Positions 12,647 through 20,309 of a DNA stretch of 21,812 nucleotides are shown here, one piece after another. Where the stretch lies: contig PUNR01000274.1 in the NCBI GenBank assembly GCA_003551805.1, positions 1-21,812 on the forward strand, in the 5' to 3' direction. The position numbers and the translations under genes were made by a program. The notes below the pieces were generated by a model. It was given only the letters and a program-made list of their open reading frames with translations. It did not search any database and was not told the origin of the DNA. Numbering within the stretch: position 1 is the first letter of the stretch; each line of letters opens with the position of its first letter. This stretch comes from Loktanella sp. (GTDB lineage Bacteria; Pseudomonadota; Alphaproteobacteria; Rhodobacterales; Rhodobacteraceae).

Positions 12647-13690
12647 ATGAAATTCCTCGATCTTGCCAAGGTCTATATCCGCTCCGGTGCCGGTGGCGCG
12701 GGCTGTATCTCGTTCCGCCGCGAAAAATTCATTGAATATGGTGGCCCGGATGGTGGCGATGGTGGCAACGGCGGCGATGTCATTGTCGAGGCTGTGGACG
12801 GGCTGAACACGCTGATTGATTTCCGCTATCAGCAGCATTTCTTTGCGGGCAGCGGCCAGCACGGCATGGGCAGCCAGCGCACCGGCAAGGATGGCGACGA
12901 CAAGATCCTGCGCGTTCCCGTCGGCACCGAGATCATCGACGAAGACGAAGAAACCGTCATCGCCGACCTGACAGAGGTGGGCCAGCGCGTTGTTATCGCC
13001 AAGGGCGGCAATGGCGGTTGGGGCAATCTGCATTTCAAATCCGCCACCAATCAGGCCCCGCGCCGCGCCAATCCGGGGCAAGAGGCGATTGAACGCACAA
13101 TCTGGCTGCGTCTGAAACTGATCGCTGATGTCGGTCTTTTGGGGATGCCTAATGCGGGCAAATCCACCTTCCTGGCCGCCACATCCAACGCGCGGCCCAA
13201 GGTGGCGGATTATCCGTTTACCACTTTGGTCCCGAATTTGGGCGTCGTCGGTGTGGACGAGGTGGAATTCGTCGTCGCTGATATCCCCGGCCTGATCGCC
13301 GGTGCCAGCGAAGGGCGCGGATTGGGCGACATGTTCCTTGGCCATGTCGAACGATGTGCTGTGCTGCTGCATCTGATCGATGGTACATCGGGTGATCCGG
13401 CGGGCGATCTGGTAACGATTATCCACGAGTTGGAACAATATGGCGGCGAACTGGCCGATAAGCCGCGCATCACCGTGTTGAACAAGATCGACACGCTGGA
13501 TGACGAAGAACGCGTGTTCCTGCGTGACGAATTGGCCGAGGTCGCAACCGGCCCTGTGATGATGATGTCCGGTGTCAGCCGCGAGGGGATCATCGACGTG
13601 CTGCGCGCGCTGCGGTCCGAGATTGACGATAACCGCCTGCGCCATCGCAAGGCTGATGCGCCCGAGGAAGACGAAGCATGGCGTCCCTGA
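12647..13690 (+). CDS. obg: GTPase Obg (ribosome assembly and stress)
   Basis: This 347-residue protein has the full Obg architecture. The N-terminal glycine-rich OBG fold carries YIRSGAGGAGCISFRREKF, GGPDGGDGGNGGDV and KGGNGGWGN. The G domain shows G1 GMPNAGKST (166-174), switch region YPFTTLVPNLG, G3 DIPGLIAGASEGRGLG, and G4 NKID. Obg binds the 50S subunit late in assembly and is often linked to cell-cycle and (p)ppGpp responses. It lacks the long C-terminal OCT domain of Bacillus Obg, which is normal in alphaproteobacteria. The ATG has only a weak ribosome site (AGAAAGCC). Its 3' end overlaps proB by 13 bp. Confidence 0.97.
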   Translation: MKFLDLAKVYIRSGAGGAGCISFRREKFIEYGGPDGGDGGNGGDVIVEAVDGLNTLIDFRYQQHFFAGSGQHGMGSQRTGKDGDDKILRVPVGTEIIDEDEETVIADLTEVGQRVVIAKGGNGGWGNLHFKSATNQAPRRANPGQEAIERTIWLRLKLIADVGLLGMPNAGKSTFLAATSNARPKVADYPFTTLVPNLGVVGVDEVEFVVADIPGLIAGASEGRGLGDMFLGHVERCAVLLHLIDGTSGDPAGDLVTIIHELEQYGGELADKPRITVLNKIDTLDDEERVFLRDELAEVATGPVMMMSGVSREGIIDVLRALRSEIDDNRLRHRKADAPEEDEAWRP

Positions 13691-14784
13691 CCAATGCCAA
13701 ACGGCTGGTGGTCAAGATCGGCTCTGCCTTGCTGGTGGATGCCGCGACGGGGGCTTTGCGGCAAGATTGGTTAACATCGCTTGCCGCCGATGTCGCCGAG
13801 ATCAAGGCGCGCGGCGCGGATGTGATTCTTGTGTCATCAGGGTCTATCGCCTTGGGCCGGGGTGTTTTGGGGTTGCCGCAGGCCGCGCTGGCGCTGGAAC
13901 AAAGTCAGGCGGCGGCGGCGGTTGGCCAGATCCGGCTGGCGCGGGCCTATGAGCAGGCCCTCGCGCCGCATGGCATCATCGCGGGGCAAGTGCTTGTTAC
14001 GCTTGAAGATTCGCAAGACAGGCGTCGTTATCTGAACTCTCGCGCGACGATGGAAACAATGTTGGGTTTCGGCGTTGTGCCAATTGTTAACGAAAACGAC
14101 ACAATCGCCACAGATGAAATCCGATATGGCGACAATGACCGTCTTGCGGCACAGGTTGCCGTGACGATCGGTGCCGATCAACTGGTGCTTTTGTCGGATG
14201 TCGACGGGCTTTATACCGGCAACCCCAAGATTGATAGCACGGCACAACACCTTGCCATTGTTGACAAAATCACGCCCGATATCGAAGGCATGGCTGGCGA
14301 TGTCGGATCCGCCCTGTCCAAGGGCGGGATGATTACGAAAATCATGGCCGCCAAAATCGCGACAGAAGGCGGCTGCGCGATGGCGGTTGCGCTTGGCACC
14401 GACCTGCACCCGCTCAAGGCGCTTGCGGCTGGCGCGCGCAGCACATGGTTCACTGCGCAAACCGATCCGCAAGCCGCACGCAAACGCTGGATCGCCGCAA
14501 TGAAACCGCGTGGCACGGTGACGGTGGATGCCGGTGCCGGTACGGCGTTGGTGTCCGGCAAAAGCCTGCTGCCCGCCGGTGTCACCCAGATCAGCGGCAG
14601 TTTCGGCCGTGGCGAGGTGATCGCCATCGCCGATCAGGCGGGCGTACATCTGGGGCAGGGCCTGACCCGCTATACCAGCGCCGAGGCGCGCCAGATCATG
14701 GGTCGCAGGTCCAGCGATATCGCGCAAATCCTCGGCTATGAAGGCCGCGCTGCTTTGGTGCACCGCGATGATATGGTCATGTGA
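13678..14784 (+). CDS. proB: Glutamate 5-kinase
   Basis: This 368-residue enzyme catalyses the ATP-dependent first step of proline synthesis, L-glutamate to gamma-glutamyl phosphate. The amino acid kinase domain shows KRLVVKIGSALLV (Lys13), VSSGSIALGRGVLG and VNENDTIATDEIRYGDND. The C-terminal PUA domain occupies about residues 275-360 (PRGTVTVDAGAGTALVSG onward). Length equals the E. coli form. The ATG lies inside the last codons of obg (13-bp overlap). proA follows with 10 bp between stop and start. Proline usually inhibits the enzyme; regulation here is not visible in the sequence. Confidence 0.97.
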   Translation: MASLTNAKRLVVKIGSALLVDAATGALRQDWLTSLAADVAEIKARGADVILVSSGSIALGRGVLGLPQAALALEQSQAAAAVGQIRLARAYEQALAPHGIIAGQVLVTLEDSQDRRRYLNSRATMETMLGFGVVPIVNENDTIATDEIRYGDNDRLAAQVAVTIGADQLVLLSDVDGLYTGNPKIDSTAQHLAIVDKITPDIEGMAGDVGSALSKGGMITKIMAAKIATEGGCAMAVALGTDLHPLKALAAGARSTWFTAQTDPQAARKRWIAAMKPRGTVTVDAGAGTALVSGKSLLPAGVTQISGSFGRGEVIAIADQAGVHLGQGLTRYTSAEARQIMGRRSSDIAQILGYEGRAALVHRDDMVM

Positions 14785-14794
14785 GGATATGACA

Positions 14795-16051
14795 ATGAAT
14801 GATATTCCTGCCCTGATGGCAAAAATTGGCACCGATGCGCGTGCCGCTGCGACCGTGTTGGCCACCACTGGATCAGAACGCAAATATGCCGCCCTGATCG
14901 GTGCGGCGGACGCGATCTGCGACAATGTCATGGAAATCCTCGACGCCAATGCCGAAGATCAGGTTTACGGCGAAGAAAAGGGCCTTAGCCCCGCGATGAT
15001 GGACCGGCTGATCCTGACCGAGCCGCGCATCCGCGCCATGGCCGAAGGCTTGCGCAATGTCGCAGCCCAGCACGACCCCGTGGGCGCGGTGATTGCCGAA
15101 TGGGACATGCCCAGCGGCCTGCATATCCGCCGCGTGCGCACGCCTTTGGGCGTGGTCGGCGTGATCTACGAAAGCCGCCCGAATGTCACCGCCGATGCCG
15201 GTGCGCTTTGTCTGCAATCGGGTAATGCGGTGATCCTGCGGGGTGGGTCGGAAAGTTTCCATTCCTCCACTGCAATCCACAAATGCCTGCAAACAGGTCT
15301 GAAACAGGCGGGCCTGCCCGAAACCGCAATCCAGCTTGTGCCGACCCGCGACCGTGCCGCCGTTTCCGCCATGCTGACCGCAACCGACCATATCGACGTG
15401 ATCGTGCCGCGCGGCGGCAAGGGGTTGGTGGGGCTTGTGCAGCGCGAGGCGCGGGTGCCGGTTTTTGCCCATCTCGAAGGCATCTGCCACATCTATGTCG
15501 GTGCCACTGCGGACCCTGCCATGGCGCTGGAAATCGTGCTGAACGCCAAAACCCGCCGCACCGGTATCTGCGGCGCGATGGAATGTTTGCTGATCGACTG
15601 GCGGTTCTATACCCAGCACGGGTCCTTGCTGATCGACGCGCTGATCAAGGCAGGGGTCGAGGTCCGCGCCGATGGCGATCTGGCAAAAATCCCCGGCACG
15701 ACCAAAGCAAAGCCAGATGATTTCGGGCAGGAATTCCTTGATATGATCTGTGCCGCCAAATTGGTGGACGGTGTCGATGCCGCGATCGACCATATCAGGA
15801 CTTACGGGTCGAACCACACCGATGCGATTATCACTGCCGACGATCAGGCTGCCGCGCATTTTTTCGCGCAACTCGACAGCGCAATCCTGATGCACAACGC
15901 CTCGACCCAGTTCGCCGATGGCGGCGAATTCGGTATGGGTGCCGAAATCGGGATCGCGACTGGCAAGATGCATGCGCGCGGCCCGGTCGGTGCCGAACAG
16001 CTGACCAGCTTCAAATACCTCGTCACCGGCAAAGGTGCCACGCGGTCTTGA
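14795..16051 (+). CDS. proA: Glutamate-5-semialdehyde dehydrogenase (gamma-glutamyl phosphate reductase)
   Basis: This 418-residue NADPH-dependent reductase takes gamma-glutamyl phosphate to glutamate semialdehyde, the second step of proline synthesis. Signatures include PLGVVGVIYESRPNVTADAG, LRGGSESFHSS, IDVIVPRGGKGLV, and the catalytic Cys259 in NAKTRRTGICGAMECLL. The TGICGAME form replaces the TCNTVET form of E. coli. The ATG at 14795 is chosen because GAGGA (14783-14787) lies 7 bases before it; the ATG at 14789 would be only 1 base away. It completes the obg-proB-proA operon and is followed by the convergent chpT gene and a repeat element. Confidence 0.97.
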   Translation: MNDIPALMAKIGTDARAAATVLATTGSERKYAALIGAADAICDNVMEILDANAEDQVYGEEKGLSPAMMDRLILTEPRIRAMAEGLRNVAAQHDPVGAVIAEWDMPSGLHIRRVRTPLGVVGVIYESRPNVTADAGALCLQSGNAVILRGGSESFHSSTAIHKCLQTGLKQAGLPETAIQLVPTRDRAAVSAMLTATDHIDVIVPRGGKGLVGLVQREARVPVFAHLEGICHIYVGATADPAMALEIVLNAKTRRTGICGAMECLLIDWRFYTQHGSLLIDALIKAGVEVRADGDLAKIPGTTKAKPDDFGQEFLDMICAAKLVDGVDAAIDHIRTYGSNHTDAIITADDQAAAHFFAQLDSAILMHNASTQFADGGEFGMGAEIGIATGKMHARGPVGAEQLTSFKYLVTGKGATRS

Positions 16052-16109
16052 ACCGCCGCGGGCTTCTTATTTCCTAAAATACTCGCCTTATCCCGGATGA
16101 AATCCGGGA
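16049..16109 (-). repeat. Intergenic repeat copy A: hairpin plus GAGTATTTT tract, likely chpT terminator
   Basis: On the plus strand GCTTCTTATTTC (16062-16073) and AAAATACTC (16076-16084) are followed by the perfect hairpin TCCCGGAT-GAA-ATCCGGGA (16091-16109). Read on the minus strand, hairpin then GAGTATTTT fits a terminator for chpT. The same arrangement recurs inverted at 18667-18725. It starts at the proA stop codon. Confidence 0.7.
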
Positions 16110-16136
16110 CAGGACAGCGCCGTTGGTGCCGCAATT

Positions 16137-16727
16137 CTAGAAACTGAGCACAATCCGGTCATCGCTCATCTTGGTATGCAGGCTGCGGCCCGCCTCGGCC
16201 AGAAAACCGGGCAACAGCGCGAATTGAACCTGTGCTGCGGAAAAGGCGGTGGCGTCGCAGGGACGACCAATTCTATCCCACAAACACGGGTCTATTTTGA
16301 ACCGCAGGCTTTCAGCGCTTAGCACCCAGCGGTTATCAAGAAACCGCACATGAATGTCGCCGCCCACCGGCATCGCCGCTTCGAAACATTGCAGCAAAAG
16401 CAGCGCACAGCGTACTTCACGACGGGGGCGATCCTGTGCCACCTGCCAGAAATAGGTGAAACGACCGCCACGTGCGAGGATAGAGATGAAGGATAATACC
16501 TCTGTGCTGCCTAGCATCTGTTCGGCACTGGCCGCACCATATGCGATCCGGTAGTACTTGATCCGTGCGTTGGCATTCTGGACGGAATCATTGATGAGCG
16601 TCATTTCTGCGGCAGTGTCGCCATCAGTCAGTGATAAAAGCTCCAACCCATTGCCGATGGCCCCGATCGGGCTGATAAGGTCGTGGCAAATCCGTGATCC
16701 AACAAGTGTGGCAAGGTCAGGCTGCAT
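16137..16727 (-). CDS. chpT: Histidine phosphotransferase ChpT
   Basis: This 196-residue protein resembles ChpT, the dimeric phosphotransferase that passes phosphate from the hybrid kinase CckA to CtrA and CpdR in alphaproteobacteria. The N-terminal H-box is RICHDLISPIGAIGNGLELL, with His15 as the expected phospho-site. The C-terminal half has the degenerate ATPase-like fold seen in ChpT, without an ATP-binding N/G box. The length fits the family (about 200). It is divergent from the DUF3553 gene with only 29 bp between the two start codons, and converges with proA. In Rhodobacteraceae this relay controls motility and gene transfer agents more than viability. It is significant beside two CtrA-type boxes in the same window. 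Confidence 0.88.
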   Translation of the reverse strand: MQPDLATLVGSRICHDLISPIGAIGNGLELLSLTDGDTAAEMTLINDSVQNANARIKYYRIAYGAASAEQMLGSTEVLSFISILARGGRFTYFWQVAQDRPRREVRCALLLLQCFEAAMPVGGDIHVRFLDNRWVLSAESLRFKIDPCLWDRIGRPCDATAFSAAQVQFALLPGFLAEAGRSLHTKMSDDRIVLSF

Positions 16728-16756
16728 TCATTAGGCTCCTACAAAGGAAGACAAGC

Positions 16757-16951
16757 ATGTCAGGGATAAATGCCATTCTGGAACCGGGAATGCTGGTGCG
16801 GCATCCTGCTGCCCCTGATTGGGGTGTCGGGCAGGTCCAGTCCAATATTGCAGGCCGGATCACAGTTAACTTCAGAGAGGCGGGGAAGATCGTTATCGAT
16901 GGCAACCATGTTATACTCGAACTCGTAGACACTGGAACTATACAACCCTGA
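16757..16951 (+). CDS. DUF3553 small protein
   Basis: This 64-residue protein matches DUF3553: ILEPGMLVRHPAAPDWGVGQ and a VNFREAGKIVIDG strand region. The conserved LVRHP...DWGxGQVQS core resembles a small SH3-like/UvrD-type C-terminal barrel, the fold that in helicases and CarD-like proteins contacts RNA polymerase or DNA. Function is unknown. The ATG at 16757 has AAAGGAAG 8 bases upstream; an in-frame ATG at 16694 would reach back into chpT and is rejected. It shares its short upstream region with chpT, so joint regulation is likely. Confidence 0.85.
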   Translation: MSGINAILEPGMLVRHPAAPDWGVGQVQSNIAGRITVNFREAGKIVIDGNHVILELVDTGTIQP

Positions 16952-17018
16952 GTAGTTAATATCAGGTCACTGTCAACTGATGCCTGCAGCATCCTCTCAA
17001 TTCATGGTGGCAGAAAGG

Positions 17019-17033
17019 TTAATTTAATCTTAA
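17019..17033. promoter_or_regulatory. CtrA-type box TTAA-N7-TTAA at the olsB start
   Basis: Perfect half-sites lie at 17019-17022 and 17030-17033, seven bases apart. The second half-site runs into the A of the olsB ATG. A position this far downstream suits repression, or activation of a transcript whose true start codon lies further in. The rest of the 81-bp gap after DUF3553 shows only a GAAAGG ribosome site (17013-17018). Confidence 0.55.
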
Positions 17034-17836
17034 TGAGCGATATGACCGATCATCCCGTCGATGTGCTTGGCGCACCGCGCTTTGTCGTTAAGACCGCGGA
17101 AAGCAAGGCAGATTTGCAGGCAGCGCAACGCCTGCGGTATCTGGTATTTGTGCAGGAACTTGGGGGCGACGGCCCGCTGGTCGATCATGAAAACATGCTG
17201 GAATGTGACGAATTTGACGCATATGCGACACATCTGATCTTGCACGACATGACCCGTCCGGCAGCCGACAACGTGATTGGTGTATATCGCCTGCTGACGT
17301 CCGAGGCAGCACAGCAAGCCGGACAATTTTACTGCGAAACGGAATTTGATCTGGGCCTTCTCAGATCGTCCGGCTTGAAACTGCTTGAATTGGGCCGGTC
17401 TTGCCTGCACCCCGATTATCGCGGCGGTATGGCGATGATGCATTTGTGGCAGGCGCTGGCGGTTTATGTGCAGGATCACGGGATCGAGCTGTTGTTTGGC
17501 GTTGCGTCTTTTCACGGCACGGATCTGGCGCATTTGTCCGGCCCGCTGGGGCTGCTGTTTCACCGCCATCTGGCCCCGCCTGAATTGCGGGTGCACGCGA
17601 TCGGGCAGGGTGCGCGCGCCATTGCGCCCGTAGCCGAAGACCAGATCGACCGCGTCGCCGCGCTGCGCGACACGCCCGCACTGATCAAGGCCTATCTGCG
17701 TCTGGGCGGCGTTGTTGGCGAGGGGATCTATGTCGATACTGCCTTCAATACGACCGATGTCTGCCTGATCCTGCCTTTGTCCGATGTCAGTCTGTCCCAG
17801 CGCCAGCTGTATACGCGCGCGCGCCGTGATGTCTGA
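17033..17836 (+). CDS. olsB: L-ornithine N(alpha)-acyltransferase OlsB-like
   Basis: This 267-residue GNAT-fold acyltransferase should transfer a 3-hydroxyacyl group from ACP to ornithine, giving lyso-ornithine lipid. Typical features are AAQRLRYLVFVQELGGDG (31-47), an acidic CDEFDAYATHLIL segment, and LELGRSCLHPDYRGGMAM (118-135). The assignment is strengthened by the olsA-type gene that overlaps its 3' end by 8 bp. Ornithine lipids replace phospholipids in many marine roseobacters, often under phosphate limitation. The start is uncertain: ATG 17033 has a GAAAGG site 14 bases upstream, ATG 17042 is also in frame, and a CtrA-type box abuts the first. Homology begins near residue 14. Confidence 0.9.
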   Translation: MSDMTDHPVDVLGAPRFVVKTAESKADLQAAQRLRYLVFVQELGGDGPLVDHENMLECDEFDAYATHLILHDMTRPAADNVIGVYRLLTSEAAQQAGQFYCETEFDLGLLRSSGLKLLELGRSCLHPDYRGGMAMMHLWQALAVYVQDHGIELLFGVASFHGTDLAHLSGPLGLLFHRHLAPPELRVHAIGQGARAIAPVAEDQIDRVAALRDTPALIKAYLRLGGVVGEGIYVDTAFNTTDVCLILPLSDVSLSQRQLYTRARRDV

Positions 17837-18650
17837 AACCTGGCGCAGTGAAACGACGCCGGTGCATGCGCCGTTGCACCTGCGCGACTGGTTGCGGGTG
17901 TTTTGTCGTGCGTTGCCTTTGGTGGTGTTGGTGTTCGGTGGTTTGCTGGTCTTGCTGCTGATCCGGCTGTTTGAACGTCCGGTCTGCGGCTTGCGGCGTC
18001 CGGTGACGCCGTTTGTGACGCAATTTGTCTGCCGTGGCGCTTTTGTGATCCTTGGCATGGGCTATCATGTCAGCGGTGTGCCGATGCGCGGCCCGGGTGC
18101 GGTGGTGGCCAATCACGCAAGCTGGCTGGATATTTTTGCGCTGAATGCACGCAAGCGGATCTATTTTGTGTCGAAATCCGAGGTTGCAGCTTGGCCCGGT
18201 ATCGGCTGGCTAGCACGTGCGACCGGCACGGTCTTTATCCGCCGTGACCGCCGCGAGACGGTCAACCAGATCACGCTGTTCCGCGACAGGCTGCAAGCAG
18301 GCCATAAGTTGCTGTTTTTTCCCGAAGGCACCTCGACCGACGGGTTACAGGTGTTACCGTTCAAGCCCACGCTTTTTGCTGCATTTCTGGACCCCGCCCT
18401 GCGCGAGGGGATGCGGATCCAGCCCGTCACGCTGCGTTATCGCGCGCCTGTGGGGGTCGATCCGCGGTGTTACGGTTGGTGGGGCGATATGGCATTTGGC
18501 CCGCATCTGCTGGCGACATTGGCGATGCGCCGGCAAGGTGCGGTCGAGGTGATATACCATCCCCCCGTACGGGCGCGTGATTTCCCCGATCGCAAGACGC
18601 TGGCGCGGGCATTGGAAAGCACTGTCCGCGCGGGATTGACAGCCCGCTAG
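17829..18650 (+). CDS. olsA: 1-acyl-sn-glycerol-3-phosphate acyltransferase family, OlsA-like
   Basis: This 273-residue membrane acyltransferase has a hydrophobic anchor at about 28-48 (LPLVVLVFGGLLVLLLI) and PlsC motifs. These are NHASWLD with the HX4D pair His96/Asp101, GTVFIRRDRR (133-142), and FFPEGTSTDG (163-172). In the olsBA operon it should O-acylate lyso-ornithine lipid to ornithine lipid; related enzymes acylate lysophosphatidic acid. The ATG at 17829 overlaps the olsB stop (17834-17836); an in-frame ATG at 17784 would lie deep in olsB and is rejected. It converges with the ThiE-like gene, and the repeat between them probably acts as its terminator. Confidence 0.92.
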   Translation: MSETWRSETTPVHAPLHLRDWLRVFCRALPLVVLVFGGLLVLLLIRLFERPVCGLRRPVTPFVTQFVCRGAFVILGMGYHVSGVPMRGPGAVVANHASWLDIFALNARKRIYFVSKSEVAAWPGIGWLARATGTVFIRRDRRETVNQITLFRDRLQAGHKLLFFPEGTSTDGLQVLPFKPTLFAAFLDPALREGMRIQPVTLRYRAPVGVDPRCYGWWGDMAFGPHLLATLAMRRQGAVEVIYHPPVRARDFPDRKTLARALESTVRAGLTAR

Positions 18651-18666
18651 GGGCGCTGCCCCTCGC

Positions 18667-18725
18667 CCCGGATAAATCCGGGTCTCACCCCGGAGTATTT
18701 TTTGAAATAAGAAGCCGCGGTTTCA
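18667..18725 (+). repeat. Intergenic repeat copy B: hairpin plus GAGTATTTTTT tract, likely olsA terminator
   Basis: The hairpin CCCGGAT-AA-ATCCGGG (18667-18682) is followed 11 bases later by GAGTATTTTTT (18694-18702 region) and GAAATAAGAAGCCGCGG. Its reverse complement aligns with copy A at 16049-16109, including GCTTCTTATTTC and the same hairpin. It ends at the stop codon of the opposing gene, just as copy A does at the proA stop. Confidence 0.7.
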
Positions 18726-19349
18726 GGGTGCCATGGCGCGGACAAGGTCCTTGAGCGCGGCCGCGCTGTCATCGCTGCGCCAGATTTCATCGCCGATACC
18801 AAAGAAATCGGTATGCGGCGCGAGTTGCCGGATCAGTGCGGCGTCAAGCGCGCCTTCGGCGACCACGGGCACCTCGATCATGGCGGACCACCATTCGAAC
18901 AATTCCAGTTCCGCAATCCGCCCGTCGCCCAGTGGTGTCGCACCGACAGGGCCAAAGCTGACGTAATCGGCGCCCAGTTCGCCTGCGGTCATCCCGTCAT
19001 GGCGCGACTGGCCGCAAAAGCTGCCGATGATCGCGTCATCGCCCAGATCCTTGCGCATGGCTTTGACCGAACGCGCGCCATCCAGCAGATGCACACCGTC
19101 GAGGCCCAGCCTGTCCACCATCAGCACATGGCTTTCGATCACCAAAGCCACGTCGCGGTCGTGGGTTGTGGCGCGCAGCGCATCGGCGGCGCGGGCGATC
19201 TTGCTGTCGTCTTTGGTCGCCAGCGCAAGCCGGACGCAGCCTATGGGCGTGCTGTCCAGACAGGCAGCAAGCTGGTCGGGGAATGTCGAGAGGTCAAATT
19301 CTGTCGGGGTGATCAGATAGATTTGCGGGGTGTCTTGGGCGTCCGACAT
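18723..19349 (-). CDS. Thiamine-phosphate-synthase-like (ThiE/TenI family) protein, degenerate site
   Basis: This 208-residue TIM-barrel protein resembles ThiE/TenI. It has IYLITPTEFDL at the N-terminus, GLDGVHLLDGARSVKAMRKD, and the family core IGSFCGQSRHDGMTAGELGA plus DYVSFGPVGATPLGDG. The usual QLREK substrate loop is replaced by VRLALATKDD and the Asn-Asp Mg site by IESH. The Lys after the FGPV-x-x-T stretch is absent. It may therefore have lost thiamine phosphate synthase activity or use another ligand. GGAAAG lies upstream of the minus-strand ATG at 19349. The gene is alone, divergent from the RNA methyltransferase gene by 125 bp, with no other thiamine genes nearby. Confidence 0.8.
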   Translation of the reverse strand: MSDAQDTPQIYLITPTEFDLSTFPDQLAACLDSTPIGCVRLALATKDDSKIARAADALRATTHDRDVALVIESHVLMVDRLGLDGVHLLDGARSVKAMRKDLGDDAIIGSFCGQSRHDGMTAGELGADYVSFGPVGATPLGDGRIAELELFEWWSAMIEVPVVAEGALDAALIRQLAPHTDFFGIGDEIWRSDDSAAALKDLVRAMAP

Positions 19350-19474
19350 CTGGGGCTTTCCGGTAGTTTATTGGATTGGCAACTGTCTAGCGGGGAATGC
19401 GCGCTTTGGCCATGGCTTGCTTGCTTTGGCCGATGCTGCGGCGTAACAGGGCGCAAACTTGCCAAGGAAGCCTG

Positions 19475-20215
19475 ATGCCTGTGCCCGATCCTCAACCTGC
19501 CTTTGTGTTGATCCGCCCCCAGATGGGCGAAAACATCGGTGCGGCTGCGCGCGCGATGTGGAATTTCGGGCTGGACCGGATGCGGGTGATCGCGCCCCGC
19601 GATGGCTGGCCCAATAGTCGTGCTGTGGCGATGGCCAGCGGGGCGGGTCGTTTGCTGGACGAGGCACAATTGTTCGATGACACGGCCAGCGCCATTGCCG
19701 ATTGCGATTTTGTCTATGCCACGACTGCGCGGCCGCGTGGTTTGACCAAGCCTGTCTTTTCGCCGCAGGCAGCGATGCAGGATGCCCATGCGCGTATCGC
19801 CGCAGGCGGAAAGGTTGCGGTCATGTTCGGGCCGGAACGTGCGGGCATGGAAAATGACGACATCGCGCGCGCCAATGCGATCATTTCGGTGCCGGTCAAT
19901 CCGGCGTTTCCATCGCTGAACCTGGCGCAATGCGTGTTGCTGCTGGGCTATGAATGGCGCCAGATCGTGACCGAGGTCACACCGATGCGTGTTGATGCCG
20001 TGGCCGATTGGGCAAGTCAGGTCGAGGTGGAAAAGCTGGCCGATCATTATCAGGACCGGCTGGACGAGGCGGGGTTCTTTTTCCCCGATCACAAGGCCGC
20101 CAATATGCAGATGAACCTGCGCAATCTGTGGTCGCGGATGCCGTTGACCCGCGCGGATGTGCAGATGCTGCATGGTATCCTGCGACAGATGGTCCGTTGG
20201 AAAGAACGCGGGTAA
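19475..20215 (+). CDS. SPOUT-class RNA 2'-O-methyltransferase (TrmJ/TrmH-like)
   Basis: This 246-residue SPOUT methyltransferase uses S-adenosylmethionine through a trefoil knot. Motif 1 is NIGAAARAMWNFGL (Asn20, Arg26), motif 2 is VMFGPERAGMENDDI (Glu121-Arg122), and motif 3 is FPSLNLAQCVLLLGYE. Its C-terminal tail (about 170-246) resembles TrmJ, which modifies position 32 of tRNAs, so TrmJ is the best guess. The ATG at 19475 has AAGGAAG just upstream; an in-frame ATG at 19397 lacks one and adds 26 unlikely residues. The 125-bp gap to the ThiE-like gene must hold divergent promoters, but no strong -35/-10 pair is obvious. Confidence 0.88.
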   Translation: MPVPDPQPAFVLIRPQMGENIGAAARAMWNFGLDRMRVIAPRDGWPNSRAVAMASGAGRLLDEAQLFDDTASAIADCDFVYATTARPRGLTKPVFSPQAAMQDAHARIAAGGKVAVMFGPERAGMENDDIARANAIISVPVNPAFPSLNLAQCVLLLGYEWRQIVTEVTPMRVDAVADWASQVEVEKLADHYQDRLDEAGFFFPDHKAANMQMNLRNLWSRMPLTRADVQMLHGILRQMVRWKERG

Positions 20216-20233
20216 GGTGGATCACGATCCACC
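20216..20233. terminator. Hairpin after the RNA methyltransferase gene
   Basis: GGTGGATC (20216-20223) and GATCCACC (20226-20233) form a perfect inverted repeat directly after the TAA stop. The loop is short and there is no T-run. A related GGTGGAT/ATCCACCCTACG pattern is, to my recollection, common between genes in this family, so it may be a dispersed repeat as well as a weak terminator. Confidence 0.4.
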
Positions 20234-20309
20234 CTACGGCTGTGGCACCCTGACGCTTGCACAAGGGCGCACAGGGTCCTAGGTTCCGCCCAAATGACGG
20301 AGACCCGAA

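Noticed and set aside
12419..13645. Minus-strand open frame of 408 codons opposite obg
   Set aside because: It is a shadow of the GC-rich obg coding strand; obg has all GTPase motifs and the antisense product has no recognisable family.
13837..14949. Minus-strand open frame of 370 codons opposite proB
   Set aside because: Same reason: proB is complete and the antisense frame is low-information and extends across the proB/proA junction.
14873..15973. Minus-strand open frame of 366 codons opposite proA
   Set aside because: It is a shadow of proA, with no start signal and no homology I recognise.
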